64,000 bases of DNA, taken from assembly GCA_902728285.1 (NCBI GenBank), contig CACVBU010000956.1, positions 1,400,642 through 1,464,641 on the forward strand, read 5' to 3'. Of this stretch, positions 24,501 to 36,500 are shown in pieces. The stretch comes from Clytia hemisphaerica (lineage: Eukaryota; Cnidaria; Hydrozoa; Leptothecata; Clytiidae). The notes beneath the pieces were generated by a model. The model ran no database searches. It had not been told where the DNA came from and saw only the letters and a program-made list of their open reading frames with translations. Numbering within the stretch: position 1 is the first letter of the stretch; each line of letters opens with the position of its first letter. A program made the translations under genes and the position numbers.

Positions 24501-27500
24501 GACAAAGATCTTATCATGAAGAATTTACACATGCTAAAAGAAACTTGTTTCTTTCAGGTAAGTATAACAGAAGATTTCACAATCAACGAACGGAAAAAGA
24601 TCAAGGAGATGCACGAACAAGCGAAGAAACTTAACAAAGACAATAACAATAAAGGATTCAACTGGTGCGTAAGAGGAAGCCCAAGAACAAAACTACGCTT
24701 CGTTAAAAAATTACAAAACCGAACAAAAATATCTTCAAATTATAAACAAAAACGCTCTACAGAAGAAATCGTCAGCGATTGGGCATTAACAGATGATGAT
24801 GAATGATTCATTTTGTAAAATAGGCAGTCGAACTCTATTAGCTTTAAAGCTAGTACAGATTTGTACACATTTTTCGACTTTAAAGAATATATACATTAAA
24901 CACACATACATCAACTTTCGCCATTAAAAGTCATCCTTTATCACCAAGCAACTTGTTTAGAGGCAGGTCTGCAAATTTTGAAGCCATTTCTTTCTAATTA
25001 AAGCAGAAAATCTTTGCAGAGGCTCGGCTGTTCTTAAATTCAGGTGTTTTTTAAGCTTTATATCAAATTTTCACTTCTTTGACCCTTTGTTTCTCTTAAA
25101 ATTCAGCATTGTCTTGTTTCGTGAGTGTTCTTATAAAAAAGCGTGTATCCACACCTTGGCTAAAAGCAATACGTGTGAAGTTGTATGTGTAAGAGAATTC
25201 TGTTTCTAAGTCATCTGCGAGTGTCATCTTTTCTGTGAGTTTCTAATGTTGCTGTGAAAATGTTCTATCAATTCCAAAGGTTGATTGACGACAACAAAAC
25301 AACAAAACACTTTTTCAACATGCGCACACTCCCTTTTTGGGTTCATAATGAGCGTATAGAGAGGAGCGCCAAAAACAAAAAATCTTTAAAAAGGGCGCCA
25401 TATTTGCCTTGGCCACCCCAGCGAAATTTTCCCACCACGCCACTGGCTGTTGCTATTCGTTTACGATTACGATTACGTTAGTTAGTTACGATTTTGATAA
25501 ATCGTCAAACAAATCGTTAGGTTATCCATAACTGAGTTTCCTCTTTACGTGATCGATTACTTTAATTAACTTAACAGACGTATAGTAAAGGACATCTTTT
25601 TTACGACCTAGCCATTTTAGGTCTATTCCAAAGTATATCTATTCAAGTATATTAAAAGATATTTTTGAGAGGAAGGACGCCGATTAGGCCCGGGAAAACC
25701 TTTTATGACCATAATAGTGACGTGATAATAGCTGATTTTCAAAATTCGAAATAAACGAAAAAGATTTGCTCAGAATTTCATGCATTTTTAGATGATTCTA
25801 AAAGAGCATGAAATTCTGAGCAAAAAAATGTATTACATCAACTCTCTGACTCCAACACAAAAAGAAATACAGCCTCTTGAAGTTCAACAAGTGATACTTT
25901 TATGGACCTACCTGGTTATGCATTTAACACATATATAATTGATATCTACGTGAGCATGAACGTTAAACAATCATTCAGAACATAGTGACGATTTAATAAA
26001 ATTAGTCGTTTGTTTCTTATAAAAAAACGTTTAGAAACCAAAATTTCATGCTCTTGAAATATTCTTTCATATTCAAGACTTCGTGAGCATAAAAAGACAT
26101 CTATCTGATCAAAAAATTGAGTAATTTGGCTAAGAACATTGATGTATGCTTATTAATAGTGATTCTTATAGATAAAGATGCGTTTTTTGAGCTGAAAAGT
26201 TTTTTTACAAAAATCTGCTTGACCCATCTTTTACCTACTTTCATGCAAAAAATCAGAAAAAACAACGATCCAATATTTCACAAAGTCCAAAAAACCCTTT
26301 TTTTAGCCGTTTTTTAGCTTTTCGAAAATCGGGCTCAGTCACATTCGACGGTTTATAGTTATGCATCTTTGTGCATAAAATCATAAAGAATGAAAGAGCC
26401 AATCTCGAGAAAAGCTAATACCTAAGTAATTGATAATGTGTTTATAAAAAAATATCGAATTTGGCCAGTTTTTCTATAAAAACACGCCAAGTAACCAAAA
26501 TTTCATGTCTAAACACACATATACTTCAAAAGTAAGCCCTCGTGAGCAAAAAAAAACATCTACAGTTGACCCTCTCTATTCGATCTTGAAGGGGAATTGG
26601 ATTATCATCGAATAAGGGAGCTTATCGAATAAGGGAGCGTCGTTTATGAGGGTTTCTTGTTGACAGGGACTTTAAATTTCATCGAATAAGGGAGCCTATC
26701 GAATAGTAGAATGTCGAATTAGAGAGCGTGAACTGTATCTCATAAAAAAATTGAGTAATTTGACTAAGAACATTAATGTATGCTTATTAATAGTGATTCT
26801 TATAGATAAACATGCTTTTTTGAGCCAACAAATTTTTTTGCAAAAATCTGCTTGAGCCATCTTTTACCTATGATGGTACCCTACTTCCATGCAAAAAATC
26901 TGAAAAAATCAATGATCCAATTTTTCACAAAGTCCAAAAAGCCCGCTTTTTAGCCGTTTTTTGGCTGAAATTTGCCCAAAAACATTTTTTTTTTCGAAAA
27001 TTGGGCTCCGTCACATTCGAGGGTTTATAGTTATGCATCTTTGTGCAAAAAGTCTTAAAGAAGGAAAGAGACAGTCTCGAGAAAAGCTAATAACTAAGTA
27101 ATTGATAATGTGCTTATAAAAAGATATCGAATTTGGCCAGTTTTTCTATAAAAACACGCCAAGCAACCAAAATTTCATGTCTAAACACACATATTCTTCA
27201 AAAGTAAGCCTTCATGAGCAAAAAAAAACTTCTCTCTCATAAAGAAATTGAGTAATTTGACAAAGAACATTGATGTATGCTTATTAATAGTGATTCTTAT
27301 AGATAAACATGCGTTTTTTAAGGCAAATAAATTTTTTTGAAAAAATCTGCTTGAGCCATCTTTTACCTATGATGGTACCCTACTTTCATGCAAAAAATCA
27401 AAAAAAATTGAATGATTCAATTTTTCACAAAGTCCCGTTTTTTAGCCGTTTTTTGGCCCAAATTTGTCCAAAATGTCGAAAAATCTGGCTCCGTCACATT

Positions 27501-30500
27501 TTGGCCACCACCGTTTTGCACCTTTGTACCAAAAATCAATTGATTCCTATGATTCAATCTCGAGAAAAGCTGGTAACGAACGGACGGACGGACGAACGGA
27601 CAGAGGTGAATTTATAGGACCTCCACCCCACCGGGGTAGGTCCAAAAACATATCGACGCCAGTACGATCAAAGAAGTACGATCGAGACAAGATTTGACGT
27701 CAAATCACAGTAGAGCTGACAGTTAGTTGGTCTTAAAGCGGTTGTATTTCTTTGTGCGTTTTAGTCAGAGAGTTGTTGTAATAGATTTTTTTGCTGAGAA
27801 TTTCATGCTCTTTCAGATGGTACCAATAATTTTCGTTTATTTTGACTTAAGAAAATCAGCAGTTTTGCTATTAGCGTCACTATTATGGTCATAAAAGTTT
27901 TCCCGGGCCTAATCCACGCCCTCCCTCTCAAAATATCTTTTAACATACTGTTCTTTGGAATGGACTAAAAATGGCTAGGTCGTAAAAAAGATGTCATAGG
28001 ACCCCAGGCTTGGCCCCTTACTAATATGTATCATACTTTATGCTTATGATGCTGATGAAGTCACGAAAGATGACGAAAATTTCTATTTAAGCAGTCGCTT
28101 CATTTTTTTATGTTTTCTATTATACTTTAAATATACTAAACAAATTGAGATCTCCTGAGATCATTTTCTAATGGATACTATTTGAGTAGAGATGAGAAAT
28201 AAATATATCTCTTTCACAAATTTTTTACTAGTATGATTAATTGCAATAGAGAAAACATTTTGATAATTTATTTAGGAACATGTTTTAGTTAATTCTCAGC
28301 TGTGCGAAACAAGCTACATGCTGAATGGACCTACCTGAATATTGATTAAAATATCGATGGAAAAAAATTCTCAATCCCATGAGATGGAGGCCAAACTCGA
28401 CTTGCTACAATCAAAGTCACGATGTTTGAAGAAGGGGATTCCCATAAAAACTTGGAAAACCCAATGATTTTCAAGTGCTCTAGCGTCCGAAGAGGTCCCC
28501 GGGATCCAAAGCTCAAAAAAGTTCCAAGTGAGATAAACTGTTTATATACAAAAGACCAAAAGTGAAGTCATATCTTAGAAGACAGTGGAAACAATTTCAA
28601 CTAATTTTACTTGGGAGCAACGAGGCTGAAAATCAATATAAGAATAATTGATGTACAAACAATATTATTTTATATTTTAATTTTATATTAACCTTGGACG
28701 GTCTAAATTCAAAGAGAGTAAGGGTCAAAGAATTAAAATTGTATGTATTTAGTTAATAACTTTATATTTTCACCTCGTTGGCAAAACTATTGTAAGGAGG
28801 TGTATACCCTTTGGTCACTACCTAACACTAAAGCAAAAGTTTAGTCGGTTGAATTGTGGAAATAAGAATTTATTTACAATTCCTTAATTAAAAAAGCCCC
28901 TGAGATAGAAACCGAGTTTCTTGATCAGCTGCCAACAACAACAACACAGTGTGAATCAGAAAAGAAAGGAAAATAAAGGAAGGAAGGGAGGAAAGTGAAA
29001 TTAAAATTGCGAGTTAACTTTTATGAAAAAATTCAATTCATATTCATCGATCGCCATCAATCATATTTCAGATCAGGTTGACTTGATATTTGAAAATGGC
29101 TGGAAATCATGTTTGTGTCACTATATATCGACCCGACCTTACTGGAAAGAATGACACAAAACTATTTTACAAACTTTCAGTCAACAGTGATTTCAGTGTG
29201 TGGGATTGCATATTTACGATTGCATGTTTTGTAGTGCTTTTCTGTAACGTTTTTCTTGCCGTTTCTCTCAAGAAAGTCTACAAGAAAAGACTAACGCTAT
29301 CCCAGAAACTCTACATTTATTTATCGATCACAGATATCACTGTTGGATGTTTGTTTCCTTGCTGTTTGGGTATAATAAGATTTTACCCAGAACTGATTTG
29401 TTTCGCTTGGAGTTTATTTGCCGCGCTTATCGTTTACTTGTTTGGGCTTGGATGGGGCACATTTCTGATTATCTCCCTAATGCGATTCATGGCGATACGT
29501 AAGCCATTGGAAAACTCGTTAACGGGTAGCAACGTAAAAATAATACTTTTCAGCTGGAATTTATACATGGTTTTGAAAAGCCTAATGACGTTTTTCGTCA
29601 ACACACAGTCTTACAATTCATATTATCTCGCCACTGCTTATTGGAGCTTCAGTAGTTCTTCGAAGATTCTCGAGATTATTTTGCTCGTTGGTTTAAACTG
29701 CTCGTCAGCTTATTATCTCCGTGATAAACCCCAAAGGGAAACAACTGAAATCCAAAATCCTCAAGTTCAAGCACGCAATCGAAATGCTGTTTCAACTCTG
29801 CTATGGATTTCGATCATTTACATAATAACAATACTTCCTCCATCCATAGTCAATATCATCATGGTTGTCGTCAAAGATAATTTCGAACTTTTAGATAAAG
29901 TCAAGGAATATTTTTTTCGGCTTCAAGTATTCGTTTACATGAGCACTACAGCAAATTCGTTGATTTACATTTATAAAGATGCAAAGTTAAGGAAGTATGC
30001 TAAAAAACATTTCTGCTGTTAATGGAGAATGTAGATAATGTTTTCAGTTTCTATTACATCAAATCTTTGAAATTATGTTTTGTTACATTTTCAAGACTTT
30101 TGATACCACGGCTGCAACTCTTCGAAGGGCCCAGTCCCAGCAGCTGTGAAAACTCGTTCAAAGGAAAATCTCCAGATTGTCATCAAAGGATCAAGTGTGA
30201 ACGGTTTCATCGAATTTCAACGATTTTTGAAGACCCAAGACTGTTCATGAGTAATTGGGACACAGAAATAAACTATGACAATCGACAAATTGTCGAAAAT
30301 TAACCCTATCTAGACAGGGATGTGTCTTGATCATCCACGTCAACTCAATCCCTTTCAAACACCTTGCAGCTTGATAGATACATTGTGAACGCCTTGTCAG
30401 TTTTACCGGTAAAATAAGTCGATAAAGAAAACAAAGCAACTGTTTTACTTTCATATCCACTGACCTTTATAAACCCTGGACAAAGCTTTTTCTGCCATCT

Positions 30501-33500
30501 TTGTTCGGAATTTATTGGTACCCGCAAAGAAGCCGCTGCGTGTTAAAAGTTAACGTCAAACGTCGCAACATCGTCACAAGTATTTTTCAAAAAAATATCA
30601 AAATATTTTGCTTGGCCGGGATTGAGTCTGCCTTCAGGGTATATAAAGGTCAATTTTTAGACCTAGTCGCGTTTAATGTGATGTATATAAAATATATAAT
30701 TGAACAAACCTCCTTAAACTTGTTTAGCTGGCCATTTAACTCGTTTGCTTTGGCTTCATGATTATGAGTTAATTTTTCGAATTCTTTGCATTTTGATTCG
30801 TGTTCTGTTGTCTTTTCCTGAAGAAGAATTTGTATTGATATGCACCACTGCAACGACTTCAGGAAATATTAGAGTTTACTACTTTTTCTCCCCTATACCT
30901 CACTTGCAACCAATCAGCTATTCTCATAAGTGACGTAATGAGAGAAGATATTGTACGTAAAAGTATCCTGAAAAAATTAGTTTTTTAGCAGTGAGCCACG
31001 TTAATAACGTCTTATTCAAAAACTATTTCAGGGCAGAAACTTTATAAAGAATTCAGAGAAAAATAACTGAAATTTTTCGAAGTAAAAACTCTTCTTGACA
31101 AGGCGGCATTCTTGCCACTCCTGTTACTCTCAACTGGGGTCATTTGACAAGTTCTACTTACTTTTAAGTTTGTCTCAACCTCTTCAAGTTTAGTGTTTAA
31201 TCTCTCGATTTGTCCACTTTGGTCCTGCAACAAAACCATGGGAAGGTGCACATAATAATAGTTTACACAAAGTAATAGTGAAATTTCAAAGTGTCATAAT
31301 GAATGAAGAAAGCCAAAATATTCCACTGTTCTTTTATAAGTAGCTCACAATTGAGACAAGCAGCAACTGAGAGAAAAAGATTCTTACCCTTGTGGCCTCT
31401 TGCAAGCGGCAAAGTTGAATCTCGTAGTTTTTGCAGCTTTCGCAAGGCTTTTTCAATTCTTTTTGTGCAACCTACAATAAACAGAAAAAGTTGGTCACTT
31501 AAATTTGATGAATGTGAAACAAATGGGAAAATTAGTTGACACTAGTTAAAGGGTTACGTCAGTGCTATCACGATGACTATGTTATTCATAAGTTTTATAA
31601 AAGAAACCTCCAGCTCTTCTTGCACAGATCGTAACACATCATCTTTTTGCTCCAAACTGCTTTCGATGCGCGCATATTTTTGTTCCAGCTCCATCATCTA
31701 TGAAATGAAAAGCTATGTAAAATGAAAAGCTAGCTATACCTTTGTAATTTTATTTAACTGTAACCGTTAGATTTAGTTCAGACTTATTTTTTGGAACTTC
31801 GAGACTCAATTCATCTTGTTCTTATTCTTTGTCGATTTCGAGCCTATGGTTCTTATGAAAAATAGTGTAATTATTGTATAGTTAAGTTGTTCTTGAGGAA
31901 CCTTTTCGCTTGAAAGCACCTCTAGGAATCAAACACCTTGAGCACCCATTATCAAAACAAATGGACCGAAAGAGAAACGAAGGAAATAATTAACCTACGT
32001 TTTTTTCTGCTTTATTACGCTTGACGATTTCAGACTCCAAATTTAGCTGAAAGAAAACATGACTTAGGTTAAATGGGTAACTCACAAAAGAAAGATAGAA
32101 TTTAGATAAATATGTCATTTTGAATTCCCTCTATGGGAGATTGCAGCGATTTGAGAGATGCATGTACATCTACTTCAAGCATGTCAAAAAATTATCAATC
32201 TTGCATGAATTAGGTCATAATTAATACCGCATCTACTAATAAATGCGCTCTTAAATGTCTCATTCGACATATTACCTAGAACAACATTGAACGACTTAAA
32301 TAAGATTGTTTAAAGATACCGGACAGTAACAATTTAGTACCTGTGTATTTTCAAGATTGATTTTTGTCTCATCAAGTTGGTTTTTGACTTCACTCAATTC
32401 GTTTTTCAAGCCATCCAGAGCTGATGTATGTGAAGCCTGAAGGTAAGCAACAGAAAGTAATAGATTGTCTATACAACAATGTCTAACCTGATCAGTAATA
32501 GGTGAGAATGACTCCTCCTCCTCCTACATATTTCCAAAAGCCATAATCGCTCAGTCTAATTCAAGTAATCAGTAATTCCAAATTAAGTAGTACGTTATGT
32601 CATGCTCATTTTTGATTGGATACCACCAGTCAAGATCTAAGAGCGCCCCGACCCATCTATTATTCGATAGCACTCTTAACATAGAGGCGGCTTTGCTAGA
32701 TATATTTTTTATCGCGCATAATTCTTGGAATGGCCCTTAAAGTGACAGTCAGTTGCAAAAATTTTTTCCAGACTTCTCCTGCCAGAAGTCTTTTCAATCT
32801 TGCGTGGGGTTTAAAAAATTACTTGAAGTTCATTCACAGTCTTTTCTTTATCTGCACGGAGTTCTTCTTCTTGTGCTTTGGATGTTGTTCTTAAATCTTC
32901 TACTTCTTTTGTTAATTCGTCCTGTGCGAAACAAAGAAACGTTTTATGAACAGGCTTTTCTTTTCATAGAAGGAGTAAAGAACACATGAACATTCATTGA
33001 AACATTGTTGAGAATGAAACACATGGAGACACAGAGGTGTATTTCAATTTGAAGACAGGGCGGTTACCTTAAGTATATTTGTATACCACAGTTTTTCACT
33101 TGCATTTGTAATTGTTTAAACTATTTTATTTATCTTACGCTTTCTACGCTCTGAAGAAAATCATTTTTTTATCAATTTAATGAAAACGCATAGGATCCTC
33201 CAGGGTTCAGGCACCCCCAAAAATTTAGGTACCCCTAATCATTTAGGTATCCCTAATCATTTTTGCACCCCAAAATATTTTAGAATTCTAAAGTAACCCC
33301 CCCCAACTCTCAAAATTGGAAAATTGGGTTAGTAAAGGATCAAATACTTCATACAAAAACGACAGTCCCCGCCCCCTAATGAAAATGCAGGTACCCCCAA
33401 ACATATCAGGTACCCCCTAAATTTAAGAATACTTCCAGGTACCTGGCTTTTTTAACACCTTTTTTAAGGTACCCACAATTTCTTGGGGGGGGGGTGGAGC

Positions 33501-36500
33501 ATATGAAACGGTATGTTACCTGTTTCTCGAGAAGGCGAGCTTCGATCTTTTCCAGTGATTCTTTTTCCACTCTGATCTATAAAAACAAACATATTTCTGT
33601 TAACAAATTTGAAGTCACCAACCATTGCAGATTCTGAACGTCAATTTGGCCTTTTTATTTACGCAGAGTTGTAGGAATTAAGGTTACAATGTTGTAATAC
33701 CATAAAGCAAAAGAAAGAAAAGGTGAGCCACTTACGGATTCGATAAGTTTTTCTGCGTCGACTTTCTGAGCTTTCACTTCCCTCAAATCTTTATTTAATG
33801 CTTCTAAGTTCAGTTCGAGTAATCCTTTTTCTTTAGTGAGTGCGTCCACTCTCTCATTCATTGATTGGTTAAGAGCAGTGAGATCATTGTTCTAAAAAAC
33901 AGCAAACACATTTATCAAATTACAAGTGCGAAATAGAAATGCATAGTCTTGGTACAACCCAACCATGAAAATGCAACCAAAAAGGTTTTTGCACCTTATA
34001 ACCCTGGAAAGTCCTTTGGTTGCCTACCCGTCAAACAACAAATTAAGATTATAGAATGCTTTGAGGAAATCACCTAAATGTTCTTAACAGAATAGGATGG
34101 ATTTCCCCTTCCTCGGGAAAATCTCTGAGGATTTGAAGTATTTACGCATGAAGCGTTTGAGTAAATCTCTAAAGGGGCCGGTCTTCCTGGACCTGTGGAG
34201 TTGTCGGGGTTTCGCGAGGTTTACATTTACGAATTGATTACGAATCAATTCAAACTCGCAATTTCTAGTGCGCGACCCTATAAATTTTTTGCTTGCAACT
34301 GGCGAATCGAATGACTAGCCTGGATCGCTTCCCAATTCTTATACATATACACTTGAGAAAGGTTGAAAATTCTAGCTTCGGGCCCGATGCGTTATTTCTC
34401 TAAATACGACCGATTAAAGAATTATTATGGAGATGCCGCAAAAAAAGGAAATGTTTAAGTCTGTCCGCACTGAATTAAAGGGAAAATAAATGGTCTTTAA
34501 ATAGTCACGAGAAAAATGTGATGATGTCTGAACCAATACCAAAACGATACCTTGGAATTTAATTGTTCTTGTAATGAGGATATTTTGCCAGTCATTTCAG
34601 CGATGGCGTTGTTTTTGGTTTCAATCCATGATGCTTGTTGTGCTTGGTTCTTGTCGCTCTTGTTCAAATCATTCAAAGCCTGAAAGATGTACTTCTTCAT
34701 GTTAGTGTTAAAATAATAAAATCTTTTTCAGATGTTTCGGCCTTATTCAAGTTCCATCGTCAGTGAAACTTTTGAAATAAAGCTTCCTCCATTTAAGGTA
34801 ATTTACAAACCTTCGGTGGGATCCAACCAATATGAAAGTATAGCTGACTTTCTCTAATTCAAATTCCAAGTGACAAAAAGTTTGAAAACTTGGAGTTTCA
34901 ATACTCTAGCTTTTAAATCTCAAGCTATCCTAATAACTTGTTTACTAGCTTTTTATCATTATTTGGAAAAAGGTAAATTTTTCAAGACAACAATGGCAAG
35001 CTTTTGAGGTTGCACTTGAATACAAAGCATCTTTGAAGATCTGACAGTACTTTTGAATATCTGACTAGTTTTTATTGAATTACATAAAGGAACTTAGAAT
35101 TCACCCCTCAAGGGAAAGAGTACCTGTGTCAATTTTTCTTTGGTCTTCTCAAATTCCACATTAATTTCCACATTGGTCTTTGTCAGTTGTGAGATTTGTT
35201 CGTTCAATTGAGTTTTCTCGTTGGCATGGTGAGATTCCATTTGAAAGTAATCGTCATTCTTAAAAACGTGGGAAGCAAATTCATAAATAAAACACTCAAA
35301 TTCTCGTTAAATTTTAGTCCCGCAGATAGAAAAGGCTGCATTGAAAAATAATTTGGAATTTACAGTTAGTATGTGATTTCGAGCTAATCCCACAGTGGGA
35401 TTTCACTACTTTATCCCCGTTAGAAAAGTAAATTACAATGAGTTTTATATTTTTTTCTTCTCTCTACGTTTTTCTTTTATTTTTGTTTAATATAGATTTT
35501 CTTTCTCACAAAAAGAATTTCGAATACAATTTAAACGTTCGATGGAAAAAAAATATGTGAGAAGATACATTAAAATCAATTTTGCAAACATTGGCGCGGC
35601 ATCGAAGAGTGAGAGTAACGATTAATTGCTCTCTTTGAAGGCGCACCAAATAAGAAAAAATTACTCATCGTGTGATTATCATTCATATATATATTTCTAG
35701 CTAATGAAGAATTTACCCTCCTTCACTTCAGCATTTCAAAATAGTCGTGTATACACCCGAACAAAGAAAAGATTGTCGACCTCGACCTGATCTCACTGGT
35801 CACCGTTAAAATCGGGCGATCTCATATAATGTAAATGGCAAGTTAACAGGTTAATGGATGATTAAGAAGCAAAGACAAAAGTGACCTCTAGTAGATAAAA
35901 TGAGACTACATGGACATTAATATAGCCGTTAATTTTTTAAACCTTTTTATAAGTCTTTCTTCAAGTTTGTTAAACAAACTTTCGGTGATGTTCGTGGACT
36001 ACTTTTTATATTTGAGGGTCTTTTTATTCTTTGTTTGTTTATATTGTAAGTAGTATTGTTCTCTAAACGTATTGTGTCTTGAAACCTGTTGAAACTGAAA
36101 TATATGTTGCGTACCTTGCTTTTGAGGTCTTTCTTCAAGTTTGCAATACTCTCTTGAGCAACCTCGTGCTTCATTTCAAATTCTTTGCACGATAATTGAA
36201 CTTTCTCGTAATCCTGTTTCGACTGTTGTAACTCGTTTGTTATTTCCCCTTTGTCTTTTCGTATGACGTCCAACTCGGACTGGTGTTGCTTCATTTGGTC
36301 AGCCAATGATTTCTCCAATGACGTCATCGTTTCAAGCAACTTGTTCTATGAGAAATGAAAGCTTTTAATTTGCATGTTGTCGAATCGGAGCAATCTCTTT
36401 TAAAGTCAAGTTGAGTCACAGTCGTTCCTACAGGGTAAAAAAATAAATCTTTCGTCGGTTCTCTTAGATTTTCAAATCTTTCTGGCTTCAATTTCCTGTA

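Larger units (their letters stand above)
25591..27995. mobile_element. 2.4-kb foldback element with about 230-260-bp inverted arms
   Basis: The left arm (25591 to about 25851) and right arm (about 27764-27995) are inverted copies of each other. Shared blocks include GACATCTTTTTTACGACCTA, TTAGGCCCGGGAAAA, TTATGACCATAATAGTGACG and AGCATGAAATTCT. The interior holds a three-unit tandem array and a nested MITE, and no transposase frame. Confidence 0.82.

Noticed and set aside
30022-30303. 93-codon frame right after the GPCR stop
   Set aside because: Overlaps the stop region by chance, lacks protein character and probably lies in the 3' UTR.
35947-36000. Possible extra EEA1 exon coding NLKKDL again
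   Set aside because: It shares about 19 bases with exon 15 (AGTCTTTCTTCAAGTTTG) but has no good splice sites and would break the frame.
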